64,000 nucleotides of DNA, taken from Hydrogenophaga sp. BPS33 (lineage in GTDB: Bacteria; Pseudomonadota; Gammaproteobacteria; Burkholderiales; Burkholderiaceae_C). Positions 18,973-27,415 of this stretch are shown in pieces. Both the position numbers and the translations under genes were made by a program. How positions within the stretch are numbered: the first letter of the stretch is position 1; each line of letters begins with the position of its first letter. Location: positions 6,261,782-6,325,781 of the forward strand of contig NZ_CP044549.1 in the NCBI RefSeq assembly GCF_009859475.1, given 5' to 3'. A model generated the notes under the pieces. That model was given only the letters and a program-made list of their open reading frames with translations, was not told the origin of the DNA and searched no databases.

Positions 18973-19842
18973 TCAGGTCGGCGCGCGGGCCATGTCGCTG
19001 GGCAGATCGGTCGTCGCGTCGTCGTTGATGTGGAATTGGCTGACGCCGCCTGCGTCCTTGGCGCCGAGGTCCACCGAGAAGCCGCAGCGCATGCGCTTGG
19101 CCGGGTAGATGGAGCGCCCACACATCACGGGCATGTCGGTGTCGGTGTAATAGACCATCTCGCGCACCAGCAACGGGCTGTACGGATCGAGCTGCAGCAT
19201 CTGCTCACCCTCCTCGCCGGCCAGAGAGGCCTCAATGCGGTTGTCGCCCCGGCGCAGCCGCACGCGGCGCTTGAGCAGGTCCAGCAGCGACTGGCTGGCC
19301 GCTTCGGAGCGCTGCATGGAGTCGCCGAAGTCGGGGTGGATGTAGCGGTAGTCGTACGACACCGGGCCGCTGGCATCGCTTCGCATGCGCTCCACCTGCA
19401 GCACCAGCGTGCCTTTGGGAATGCGCAGCATGGCCGCCACCTCGTCGCTGCAGGGCAGCATGTCAAAGCGCGCCAACGTGAGCGAAAGCGGACGGCCGCT
19501 GCGCGCCCACTGCTCGGGCAGGTTCATCGAAGGGTCGAAGGCTTCGTCAAAGCGCTCGCGGTTGACGAAAGTGCGGCTACCGCGTTGGCGCGAAAGAAAG
19601 CCTTCGCTGGACAGGCGCTGCAACGCCTGGCGCACAGTGGCGCGGCTGACGTCAAAGATGCTGCACAGCTCGCTCTCGGAATAGAAGGCATCGCTCGGGT
19701 AATCACCGCGCGCGATCATGTCCTGCAGGCGGTGCACCACCTGCGCGTACAGCGGCAGCGGCGACATGCGGTCCAGGGAAATCGTGCGCCCGCCACTGGC
19801 CGGGCGCTTCTGAAGAACATCGAGATCGTCGGAGGTGTTCAT
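18973..19842 (-). CDS. GntR-family regulator with UTRA ligand domain
   Basis: DNA-binding repressor or activator of the HutC type. The winged-helix domain reads PLPLYAQVVHRLQDMI, SESELCSIFDVSRATVRQAL and a wing with GFLSRQRGSRTFV. The UTRA effector domain follows (LQVERMRSDASGPVSYDYRYI; PLLVREMVYYTDTDMPV). It heads the transport/diiron operon and probably controls it in response to the substrate or a product. The ATG at 19840-19842 is taken as the start; in-frame ATGs at 19854 and 19875 are alternatives. A TTGACA and a GTACGTAC palindrome lie within 19860-19885 and could be promoter and operator. Confidence 0.9.
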   Translation of the reverse strand: MNTSDDLDVLQKRPASGGRTISLDRMSPLPLYAQVVHRLQDMIARGDYPSDAFYSESELCSIFDVSRATVRQALQRLSSEGFLSRQRGSRTFVNRERFDEAFDPSMNLPEQWARSGRPLSLTLARFDMLPCSDEVAAMLRIPKGTLVLQVERMRSDASGPVSYDYRYIHPDFGDSMQRSEAASQSLLDLLKRRVRLRRGDNRIEASLAGEEGEQMLQLDPYSPLLVREMVYYTDTDMPVMCGRSIYPAKRMRCGFSVDLGAKDAGGVSQFHINDDATTDLPSDMARAPT

Positions 19843-20045
19843 GCCTATTGTCATCTTGTTCGCAAGTACGTACATGTCAATATACGTTCATTGAGCAAGA
19901 CCCGGGCCAGGGTAAACACCAGTAAAAATCGCCGTTCAGCACAAAAAACACGCGCCTAATCGCCCCAAAAGCGCCCGTAGCGCACCAGAGAGGTGAGCGC
20001 AGCCCCGCGTTGCCGGGCGTCGGGGAAAAATAGTGTGAACAGGCC

Positions 20046-20483
20046 CTAGGCGGTCGAGGTCCGTGGCGTGGCCACGTGCTCGCAAGCCACGCCCGTGCGC
20101 CGGCACTGGCCGTCGGCCTCCAGCCAGGGGTGGGCATGTCCGACGCAGCCGGTCTGGCAGATCACGCCACTGGCCTCGGCCATCGCTGCGGCTTCAGCGG
20201 CTGCAGCGAACATCTGCGCGCGCTGCGCCAGCGGTCGCATCGCACCCGTCATGCTCAAGCCCCAGAACAGGCTGGTGCGCGTGACGACGAGCTGGGCGCG
20301 CAACTGCACCACCTCGCACTCCAGGACCTGCACCCGCTGCGCGTTGGCCCGCATCAACTCGCCCACGCGACGCTGCACACTGGCAAGCTGGCGCGTGAGG
20401 GCCGCGTGTTCCACCGCGATCTCGCGCGCGGCCAGGCTGTCCTGCCGTGCGGACGGCATGGCGACTGTGGTGGTCAATGTCAT
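20046..20483 (-). CDS. Conserved-looking small protein at the end of the haem operon
   Basis: A 145-residue protein whose ATG overlaps the stop of hmuV, so it belongs to the haem-uptake operon. Residues about 15-75 form a long amphipathic helix or coiled coil (REIAVEHAALTRQLASVQRR). The C-terminal 40 residues carry four cysteines and several histidines (CQTGCVGHAHPW, GQCRRTGVACEH), which could bind metal or haem. There is no signal peptide. I do not recognise a named family; the role is unknown. Confidence 0.7.
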   Translation of the reverse strand: MTLTTTVAMPSARQDSLAAREIAVEHAALTRQLASVQRRVGELMRANAQRVQVLECEVVQLRAQLVVTRTSLFWGLSMTGAMRPLAQRAQMFAAAAEAAAMAEASGVICQTGCVGHAHPWLEADGQCRRTGVACEHVATPRTSTA

Positions 20484-21355
20484 AGGTTGTGGTCCTTCCC
20501 TGGCATGTGCGGCACAGCGGCCGCGATGAGCAATTGCGGCACGCCGTCGGCCGCGCGGACGGTGCTGGCCTGTACCTTCCAGACCTCCTGCACCAGCGCA
20601 GGCCGCAGCACACGCGCCGGGTGGCCGCTGGCGCGCAACGCACCCTGGTCGAGCACCCACAAGCGGTCGGCATAGCGCAATGCGAGGTTGGGATCGTGCA
20701 GCACCGCGAGCACGCCCACGCCTTGTTCGCGCGCCCAGCGCCGCACCATGCCCAGGGTCTCGTGCTGGTGGCGCAAATCGAGCGCGGCGGTGGGCTCGTC
20801 GAGCAGGAGCCAGCGCGGCGCGCCATCGGCGCAGGGCTCCCAGATCTGAGCCATCACCCGTGCGAGCTGCGCGCGTGCGCGTTCACCGCCGCTCAGGCTG
20901 GCGATGGCGCGCTGCGCCAGGTGGGCCACGCCGGTGGCCTGCAGGGCGGCCTGCACGATCGCGGCCTCCTGTCGCGAGGGCTGCAGATGGTGCGGGTAGC
21001 GCCCGAGCGCCACCACGTCCTGCACCTGAAAGTCGAAGGCCACTGCCGTGTCCTGCGGCAACACCGCGCGGTGGCGCGCGAGCCGGTGCACTTGAGCCGG
21101 CGTCACGGCGTGGCCGTTGAGGGTGACCTGGCCACTGTCGGGCGCGCGCAGGCCCGCCAGCACCGAGAGCAGGGTGGACTTGCCCGCGCCGTTGGGGCCG
21201 AGGATGGCCCCCACATCACCGGGGACGAGTTGCAGGTCCACCCCTTGCAGCAGCGCGCGGCCGGCGGCGCACACGCCCACACCACGCGCGCACAGGTCCT
21301 CGCGCTCGCTCAACACGGGGACCGCGAGCACAGCGTCAAAATGGCGCGCGTTCAC
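20480..21355 (-). CDS. hmuV: Haemin ABC transporter ATP-binding protein
   Basis: Cytosolic ATPase of the haem importer, 291 residues from a GTG at 21353-21355 that overlaps the permease stop (GTGA). Walker A is GPNGAGKST, the signature is LSGGERARAQLAR, Walker B is WLLLDEPTAALD and the switch His is in AVLHDPNLA. It pairs with HmuU and HmuT. The first 35 residues before the conserved GVGVCAAGRALLQGVDL are not typical, so an internal start is possible. Confidence 0.93.
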   Translation of the reverse strand: MNARHFDAVLAVPVLSEREDLCARGVGVCAAGRALLQGVDLQLVPGDVGAILGPNGAGKSTLLSVLAGLRAPDSGQVTLNGHAVTPAQVHRLARHRAVLPQDTAVAFDFQVQDVVALGRYPHHLQPSRQEAAIVQAALQATGVAHLAQRAIASLSGGERARAQLARVMAQIWEPCADGAPRWLLLDEPTAALDLRHQHETLGMVRRWAREQGVGVLAVLHDPNLALRYADRLWVLDQGALRASGHPARVLRPALVQEVWKVQASTVRAADGVPQLLIAAAVPHMPGKDHNL

Positions 21356-22425
21356 AGACGCCTCCCGTGCGCGCTTCGCAGCAGCAGCAGGAAAAAGGGC
21401 ACGCCCACGACCGCCGTGAGCACGCCCAATGGCAACTCGGCCGGTTGCAGGACGGTGCGCGCCACCGCATCGGCCAGCAACACGAGCACCGCGCCCAGCA
21501 GCGCGGAGCCGGGCAGCACCCAGCGGTGATCGGGACCGGCCACCAGCCGCACCATGTGCGGCGCGACGAGGCCGATGAAACCGATGATGCCGGTGGTGGC
21601 CGTGACCGCTCCCACAGCCAGTGCCGTGGCCACGATGGCGATCTGCTTCACGCGTTCGATCCGCACACCGAGCAGCACGGCCTGCGCTTCGCCCAGCGCG
21701 AGCGTGTTGAGCGGGCGCGCCAGGCGCAAACCCACCACGCCCGCCAGCAAGGTGATGGTCCCCACCAGCCCCACCGCACTCCAGCGCGCGCCGCCCAGGC
21801 TGCCCAGCAGCCAGAACTGCAGGTTGCGCAACTGCTCGTCGGTGGCGAGGAAGTTGAGCAGACCCAAACCGGCACCGGCCAATGCGTTGACCGCAATGCC
21901 CGCCAGCAGCATCAGCCCCACGCGCGTGCCGCCCTCGCCGCGCGAGAGCAGGTAGATCAGCACCGTGACCGAGAGTCCCCCGGCAAAGGCCATGAGCACC
22001 AGCGTCCAGCTGCCCAACGCGCGCGGCAGGTCCGGGAACCAGGCATTGCCCATGACGATGGCGCATCCTGCGGCCAGCGCCGCGCCGCTGCTCACACCGA
22101 TCAGGCCGGGATCGGCCAGCGGGTTGCGAAAGAGACCCTGCATGAGCGCACCGGCCAGGCCCAGGCCAGCGCCCGCCACCAGTCCCAGCACCAGGCGTGG
22201 CAGACGGATGTTGAAGAACACGAGTTCGGCACCGCTGCTGCCGGTGCGGCCCGAGACTGCACCCCGCAACACCGCCGGCAGATCCTGCAAGGGCAGGCTG
22301 TACGCGCCCTGCCCCGCAGCCCAAACCAGCGTGACCGCCAGCAACGCACCGAGCGTGCACAACAGGGCCGGCCCCGAGAGGCGTCCCGGCACGGCGCTCA
22401 CGGGACTACCCTCCGTGCTGCGCAC
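21352..22425 (-). CDS. hmuU: Haemin ABC transporter permease, FecCD type
   Basis: Inner-membrane permease of about 357 residues with around ten membrane segments. Family motifs include NIRLPRLVLGLVAGAGLGLAG near residue 75, RNPLADPGLIGVSSGAA, and GIIGFIGLVAPHMVRL near the C-terminal third. Starts are ambiguous: a GTG at 22423-22425 is used, with further GTGs just inside. The substrate assignment rests on the neighbours HmuT, HmuV, HmuS and the TonB receptor. Confidence 0.94.
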   Translation of the reverse strand: MRSTEGSPVSAVPGRLSGPALLCTLGALLAVTLVWAAGQGAYSLPLQDLPAVLRGAVSGRTGSSGAELVFFNIRLPRLVLGLVAGAGLGLAGALMQGLFRNPLADPGLIGVSSGAALAAGCAIVMGNAWFPDLPRALGSWTLVLMAFAGGLSVTVLIYLLSRGEGGTRVGLMLLAGIAVNALAGAGLGLLNFLATDEQLRNLQFWLLGSLGGARWSAVGLVGTITLLAGVVGLRLARPLNTLALGEAQAVLLGVRIERVKQIAIVATALAVGAVTATTGIIGFIGLVAPHMVRLVAGPDHRWVLPGSALLGAVLVLLADAVARTVLQPAELPLGVLTAVVGVPFFLLLLRSAHGRRL

Positions 22426-22462
22426 TGCGGGGCCGAGCGCCTTCGGAGCGGCCGGGCGGCGC

Positions 22463-23344
22463 TCACGCCCTCACCACGCGGTCGTGCAGGCGTTCGACCA
22501 CGTCGGGCATGCGGGGGCCGAAGCCCAGCAGCTCCAGTGCGTCCAGGTGCACCAGGGCGTTGGATGCGCTGTGGCGCGCATAGACCGGCGTGAGCGCCAG
22601 CTCGGGGCGCCGCCAGAACGCGGCCTCGCCGCCGATGGCCTCGATGCCCTGGGTGGTCGTCAGGATCACATCCGGCGCGGCCTGCGCCATGGCCTCTGCG
22701 GTCATGGGCCGGTAGCCCTTGAACCCGCTGAGGGCGTTGCGCGCACCCATGAAGCGGATCACGGCATCGGCGGCCGTCTGCTCGCCCGACACCTGTGGGC
22801 TGCCGCTGTGCGAGAGCACGAACAGCACCTTCGGCGCCGGCCCCTTGAACGCCTGCACGCGCGCACCCACCACCTGCCAACGCGCGTCCAGCCGTGCCTG
22901 CAAATCGCGCGCAGCGGCTTCGCGGTTCGCGGCGCGGCCCACGGCGGCGACCTTGCGGCGCACCTCGTCCCAACGGTGGTCGGCGGCGATGAGTTCCACG
23001 CGCACGCCGGCACTGCGCAACTGGTCGAGCACCACAGGCGGGCCGGCGTCGGTGCCGGCGATCAGCGCATCGGGCCGCAAAGCGAGCAGGCCTTCGGCCG
23101 AGAGCTGGCGCATGTAGCCCACCTTCGGCGTGGCCAGCGCGGCGGCCGGGTAAAGGCTGGTGGTATCGGTGCCCACGAGCTGCTGCTGCGCACCGAGCGC
23201 ATACACCACCTCGGTGATCCCACCGCCCACCGTGATCAGGCGCGGCGCTCCGGCCGCCAGGAGGCCCAGCGGCGAGGAAGCCGCGGCCAAGGCCGAGAGC
23301 CCCTGCAGCGCGCGCCGCCGAGAGAGGGGAAGTGGCAATGTCAT
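22463..23344 (-). CDS. hmuT: Haemin ABC transporter periplasmic binding protein
   Basis: A 293-residue type-III solute-binding protein. An Arg-rich leader (SRRRALQGLSALAAA) is followed by PRLITVGGGITEVVYALGA and VGTDTTSLYPAAA, typical of HmuT/PhuT. In the family, Tyr and His side chains bind haem; TSLYPAA includes a candidate Tyr. The ATG overlaps the stop of the 52-residue VOC-like reading frame, so translation is coupled through the operon. Confidence 0.94.
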   Translation of the reverse strand: MTLPLPLSRRRALQGLSALAAASSPLGLLAAGAPRLITVGGGITEVVYALGAQQQLVGTDTTSLYPAAALATPKVGYMRQLSAEGLLALRPDALIAGTDAGPPVVLDQLRSAGVRVELIAADHRWDEVRRKVAAVGRAANREAAARDLQARLDARWQVVGARVQAFKGPAPKVLFVLSHSGSPQVSGEQTAADAVIRFMGARNALSGFKGYRPMTAEAMAQAAPDVILTTTQGIEAIGGEAAFWRRPELALTPVYARHSASNALVHLDALELLGFGPRMPDVVERLHDRVVRA

Positions 23345-23499
23345 GGCAGGTCGACACAGAAGTACGCCACGCCGCCGCCCTCGCAGCGCTGCACGAAGCC
23401 CAGATCGGCGTTGAAGCGTTTGGAGAGCTCGAAGTCCTTGGCAGGCACGAAGGCTTTGATTTCAACCGCCTGCAGGGCGGTGCTGACGGGCGCGTTCAT
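23341..23499 (-). CDS. 52-residue truncated VOC/glyoxalase-like protein
   Basis: A very short frame whose ATG overlaps the stop of hmuS and whose stop overlaps the start of hmuT, so it is probably translated. The sequence IKAFVPAKDFELSKRF, then DLGF and GGVAYF, is the first beta-alpha-beta-beta unit of a vicinal-oxygen-chelate protein. Such proteins are normally about 120 residues; here it stops after FCVDLP. It could be a remnant retained for translational coupling, or a functional half-domain that dimerises. Confidence 0.65.
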   Translation of the reverse strand: MNAPVSTALQAVEIKAFVPAKDFELSKRFNADLGFVQRCEGGGVAYFCVDLP

Positions 23500-24572
23500 G
23501 CAGGGGCCTCCACGCGCATCTGCCGCAGGTGCGCGACGATCCGACGCCAGGCGGGCAACTCGCTCTGGCCCGGTTTGCGCGCACCGAAGAACATCGCCAT
23601 GGGTTCGCCACGGTCGTCGAACGCTTCCACCGAGGTCACCACGCCGTCGGCGGTGGGTTTCTCGACCACCCATGCATGGGCAATACGGTCTTCGCGCAGG
23701 TGCAGGTTGAAGCCCGCGTCGAGCACGTTGAGCCAGGCTTTGCCGTGGATCTCCATCGGTTCGATGCGCCGCACGGGGCCGGTGTGGATCTGGATGCAGC
23801 CCGGGCTGCCCACGAACACCATGATGGGCGTGCCGTCGAACGCCGCTTCCGTCAGCAGGTCGCGCAGCGCCGTGGTGGGTACGCGGTGCGTGAAGCGGCC
23901 CTCGACCAGCCGAAAGCTGTGCTGGCGCTCCAGGCCGAACTGCTTGAGCAGACCGAAGAACTGGTGCGTGTCGGTCATCGCACTCCAGGCGTTGCCAAAG
24001 GCGTTGACGTCCGGCGAAGGCGGCAGCACCGCAGCGGACGGCGCGGCGCGTTCGACGAAGGCGCGCGCGGACGTCGTGTCGGTGTGTTGTTCGATCACGG
24101 CGCGCCATGCGTGCAAATCGGTCGGCTCGCGCACGTAGATCTTGTGCACCGCCACGCCATGGCGGTCGAAGAACTGCAGACTCGGCGTGCCCATGCCGGG
24201 TTGCGATTTCGATGCCTCGCTCACCGCGAAGCCGGCATGCCACTGCGCAAAGAAGAGCCGCAGGTCGATGTCTTCGCCCAGCGCCAGGCCCACGTGCCCG
24301 CTGGCCGACAGCTTCTGGTACACGCCGGTTTTCTCGTGCACCACTGTCTCGTTGCGCGTGAGCGCCATCAAGGGACCACAGGGCTCCAGGGACTGCAGCA
24401 GGCTCAGCCAGTCACCGCGCAAAGGCGTGGCGTGCAAGGGTGCTTCGTGTGTACCGGCATGGGCGGCGATGGCCGCGCCTTCGCTCAGGTCGATCGACTC
24501 GGCGGCCTCCTTGGCGCGCAGGCCACCGGCGCGAGCGGACTGGAAAGCGGTTCGAATATCGCGGGCTTGCAT
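23496..24572 (-). CDS. hmuS: Haem-degrading/haem-trafficking protein, HmuS/ChuS type
   Basis: Cytosolic protein of 358 residues made of two similar halves (about 25-180 and 200-350), as in HemS/ChuS/PhuS. Marker segments are GLALGEDIDLRLFFAQW in the first half, and FVGSPGCIQIHTG, WLNVLDAGFNLHLRED and AHAWVVEKPT in the second. The family binds haem and either breaks it down or hands it to a haem oxygenase. It is encoded after the TonB receptor and a 110-residue protein and coupled to the VOC-like frame downstream. Confidence 0.93.
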   Translation of the reverse strand: MQARDIRTAFQSARAGGLRAKEAAESIDLSEGAAIAAHAGTHEAPLHATPLRGDWLSLLQSLEPCGPLMALTRNETVVHEKTGVYQKLSASGHVGLALGEDIDLRLFFAQWHAGFAVSEASKSQPGMGTPSLQFFDRHGVAVHKIYVREPTDLHAWRAVIEQHTDTTSARAFVERAAPSAAVLPPSPDVNAFGNAWSAMTDTHQFFGLLKQFGLERQHSFRLVEGRFTHRVPTTALRDLLTEAAFDGTPIMVFVGSPGCIQIHTGPVRRIEPMEIHGKAWLNVLDAGFNLHLREDRIAHAWVVEKPTADGVVTSVEAFDDRGEPMAMFFGARKPGQSELPAWRRIVAHLRQMRVEAPA

Positions 24573-24597
24573 CGTGTTCCTTCTGATCGAGATGGCC

Positions 24598-24930
24598 TCA
24601 ATGCACGCTCGCAGGTGCGGTGTGCCACAGGGGCGTGGGTCCGGGCTCGGGCGCCACGGCCTGCGCTGCGTTTTCCAGCTCCAGCTGCCAGCGCGTGCGC
24701 AAATTCGCCACCATGATCTGCATGGGCGGCGTGAGCTGCGGGTGGGCCGACAGGCAGAACAGGTTGGACACCAGCTTGCGCGCCATGTGTGGGCGGTGCG
24801 GGCAATCGCGCGCGCTTTGCGCATAGCCGGTCATGAGCGCGAGCGTGCCGGCCAGCAGGGCTTCCATGCTGGGCAGCGTGTACTCCTCGTCCTGGGCATC
24901 GAAGCATGCATCGTGCGGGGTGGTGGGCAT
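24598..24930 (-). CDS. Small protein between the haem receptor and hmuS
   Basis: A 110-residue, mostly helical soluble protein with no signal peptide. It has a SMEALLAGTLALMTGY helix, a Cys/His-containing stretch (ARDCPHRPHMARKLVSNL) and a final helix of the PPMQIMVANLRTRWQ type. Comparable small proteins occur in haem-uptake loci of related bacteria, but I know no function. Position in the operon implies Fur control and a role with haem or iron. Confidence 0.78.
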   Translation of the reverse strand: MPTTPHDACFDAQDEEYTLPSMEALLAGTLALMTGYAQSARDCPHRPHMARKLVSNLFCLSAHPQLTPPMQIMVANLRTRWQLELENAAQAVAPEPGPTPLWHTAPASVH

Positions 24931-24976
24931 GGCGTGTGGCTCCTGTGAAGTGGCTGTTTGGGAAGTGGGCGGCGGG

Positions 24977-27235
24977 CTAGAACTCGGTGACGAGCGCCAG
25001 CGAGATGGCGCGCCCCGGCGCGGTGTAAGCGTCCAGCACCGGCGAGTTCGAGGCCACGCCGACGACGTTGCCCCACTCCCAGTACTTGCGGTCGGTCACG
25101 TTGTGGATCGCCGCGCTCAACCGCGTGGAACGGTTGACCTGCCAGCTCGCGCGCAGGTCCAGCGTGGTGTAGGACGGTGGTGCGAACTGATTGGCAATAT
25201 TCGGGCTCGCGGTGTTGATGTCGCTGCGCGCCTTCTTGGCCGTGTATGCCAGCGAAGCGCCGAGCTTCCAGTCGCCCAGGCGGTGGTCCACCCCCAGCAC
25301 CAGGCGCGCCGGGTTGACGCTGTTGAGTGGCGCACCCAGACGCGTGTCCTTGCCTTTGGTCTGCCCATAGGCCAAGCGCAGATCCGTGGCCGAGCCCAGC
25401 ACGAGTTTCCCCTTGAGTTCGAAGCCGCTCAGACGCACCTGACCGCGGTTGATGGCCTGGTAGGTCAGCGGGTCCAGCGGATTGCCCGCGGTCCCGCTCA
25501 CCGGCACGAGCTCGTCGATGAAATCCTTGTAGCGGCCGCTGAAGACCGCGGCCTCCCACTGCACCGGCCCCACCTTGTCGCGCGCGCCCAGCTCCAGCGT
25601 GCGGCTGGTCTCGGGCTTGAGGTTCGGGTTGGGAACGGTGCGGTAGCTCGCCGGGATGTTCTGGAAATTGTTGTTGAGCTGCAGCGCGCTCGGCGCCTTG
25701 AAGCCGGCGGCCACGTTGGCGAACAGATGGAGTTCCTGCGCTGGGCGGAAGATCACACCGAGCTTGGGCGAAAACGCGGTGTCCGACAGGCTGGCGGCCT
25801 GCAACGGGTACAGCGCATGGTTCGCGGCCTTGAGGTCGAAGCGGTCGTAGCGCAGCGCCGGAATCACGCTCCAGCGGTCGGTGGCGAATTCACTCTGCAC
25901 GAACAGTGCGGCGTTGGTCTCGCGTGTCGGCGGGAAGCGCTTGAGCGGGTAGCTCTCGTAGCCCGGCGCGCCGGTGCCGGTGACGAGGTTGTCCATCTTC
26001 GAGACCGACACATCGGCGCCATACACCAGCTTCTGGCTCCAGTCGGCGCCCAGTGCACGCGTTTTTTCGGCCTGCAGCACGCCTTGCCAAAGTTTCTCGT
26101 TGTACGTGACGTCGCGCGAACGGCTGGTGGGTGGCGGCGATGTGCGCAACTCGCTCGCCACCTCTTGCGATTCGGCCTGCTGGTAGCCCACGGTGGCGCG
26201 CAACTCGTCGGCCCAGGCTGTGCCGAGCTTGAAGCGGCCATCCCAACTGAGACGCGTGCGCTGCATGTCGCTGGTGCCATCGAGATCCAGCACACCGGTC
26301 GCGGTGGCACTGCGGCCGCTGTACGCCTCGATCTCACCGGACTTGTCCACGTGCTCGAGCGTCAGCGTGTGCCGCTGTCCACCTCCGGGCGTCAGAACGA
26401 CCTTGCCCAGCGCGGACACACTCTTGTCCTTCTGTGGATTGGGCGCCGTGCGGTTGCTGTTGAGCGCATGGTTCTCGCCCAGGTTCTCCAGCGCCTCGCT
26501 GCGGCCGAGTTGCACGCTGCCCAGCCACTGCACGGTATCGCTGGGCTGGCCGACCAGCGTGACGCCCACGCCGCGGCCGCGTTCCTCGGAACTGGCCCGC
26601 ACGCCCACACGTCCGCCGAAGGTCTGTCCGGTCTTGAGCAAATCCTTGGGCTCGGTGGTGAACATCGCCACCATGCCAGCGAGTCCGTCGGAGCCGTAGA
26701 GCGCAGAACTGGCGCCGCGCACGATTTCCACGCGCGAGATGAGGCCCAGGTCGTAATAGTCGCGGCCAAACGAAGCCGAGCCGAACACGCCACTGGTGAG
26801 TTCGCGCGGAACGCGGATGCCGTCCACCGTGAGCAGCACGCGATTGCCGTCGAGGCCGCGCAGGTTGAAGCCGGCATTGCCCTCGCGCCCGTTGGAGCCC
26901 ACTTGCGGGCCGTTGACCGCGGCAAAGCGCTGCGCTGCTCGGCGCACGCTCATGTTGGGAACTTCGCGCGCGAGATCGCGGATGTCCTGCACGCGCGCGG
27001 GATCAAGATCCTCGCCAGTGATCACGTCGACGCTGGCCGGCACCTCTTCGATCGCGCGCTCGCTGCGCGAGCCGCTCACGACCACTTCGCGCAAAGTGCC
27101 AGGGCCGCTGGCTTGCGCCGCGGCAGAACCAGCCAGCAGCGCGAGGCAGGCCGCGCACAAAGGGCTGAGCGCACGCCGGGAATGGGAAAGGAAGCGAGGG
27201 GAATGGGAAGCAGACAAGACGGCACCTGAATCCAA
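24977..27235 (-). CDS. hmuR: TonB-dependent haem/haemoglobin receptor
   Basis: Outer-membrane receptor of about 750 residues. After a signal peptide ending around GSAAAQA comes a TonB-box-like TLREVVVSGSR, then the plug domain (VPASVDVITGEDL, GNAGFNLRGLDGNRVLLTVDG, SSALYGSDGLAG) and a 22-strand barrel ending in an aromatic-type C-terminus (ISLALVTEF). FRAP- and NPNL-box equivalents are FKAP and NPNL, but no His lies between them. No ATG is available near the start: TTG at 27235 or, better spaced from an AGG, TTG at 27217. First gene of the haem operon, facing the Fur box at 27309. Confidence 0.93.
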   Translation of the reverse strand: MDSGAVLSASHSPRFLSHSRRALSPLCAACLALLAGSAAAQASGPGTLREVVVSGSRSERAIEEVPASVDVITGEDLDPARVQDIRDLAREVPNMSVRRAAQRFAAVNGPQVGSNGREGNAGFNLRGLDGNRVLLTVDGIRVPRELTSGVFGSASFGRDYYDLGLISRVEIVRGASSALYGSDGLAGMVAMFTTEPKDLLKTGQTFGGRVGVRASSEERGRGVGVTLVGQPSDTVQWLGSVQLGRSEALENLGENHALNSNRTAPNPQKDKSVSALGKVVLTPGGGQRHTLTLEHVDKSGEIEAYSGRSATATGVLDLDGTSDMQRTRLSWDGRFKLGTAWADELRATVGYQQAESQEVASELRTSPPPTSRSRDVTYNEKLWQGVLQAEKTRALGADWSQKLVYGADVSVSKMDNLVTGTGAPGYESYPLKRFPPTRETNAALFVQSEFATDRWSVIPALRYDRFDLKAANHALYPLQAASLSDTAFSPKLGVIFRPAQELHLFANVAAGFKAPSALQLNNNFQNIPASYRTVPNPNLKPETSRTLELGARDKVGPVQWEAAVFSGRYKDFIDELVPVSGTAGNPLDPLTYQAINRGQVRLSGFELKGKLVLGSATDLRLAYGQTKGKDTRLGAPLNSVNPARLVLGVDHRLGDWKLGASLAYTAKKARSDINTASPNIANQFAPPSYTTLDLRASWQVNRSTRLSAAIHNVTDRKYWEWGNVVGVASNSPVLDAYTAPGRAISLALVTEF

Positions 27236-27308
27236 AGGGTTGGAGGACGAGGCTGGCGTCTTGTCTCCAGGGAAACGCCCTGGGCACTGGCTGGCAGATC
27301 GCTGATTA

Positions 27309-27327
27309 TATGAGAACGATTCTCATT
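27309..27327. promoter_or_regulatory. Fur box between haem receptor and bacterioferritin
   Basis: TATGAGAACGATTCTCATT contains the palindrome TGAGAA-CGA-TTCTCA, a good ferric-uptake-regulator site. A second half-like GATTCTC follows at 27341-27347. It sits between the divergent hmuR and bfr genes and could repress the receptor and influence bfr. Confidence 0.8.
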
Positions 27328-27415
27328 TGCAAGCTGAACCGATTCTCAAAACTGAAACGCCCAAGTGCTGCGCGCACAATGCGCGCCTCTCAACAAAAAA
27401 ATGGAAGGAAAACCC

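Noticed and set aside
19876..20045. Possible small gene between the GntR regulator and the haem operon
   Set aside because: No frame with a plausible start, ribosome-binding site or composition was seen; treated as intergenic.
24833..27229. A 798-codon plus-strand frame
   Set aside because: Antisense to the clearly recognisable TonB receptor; composition is that of a GC shadow.
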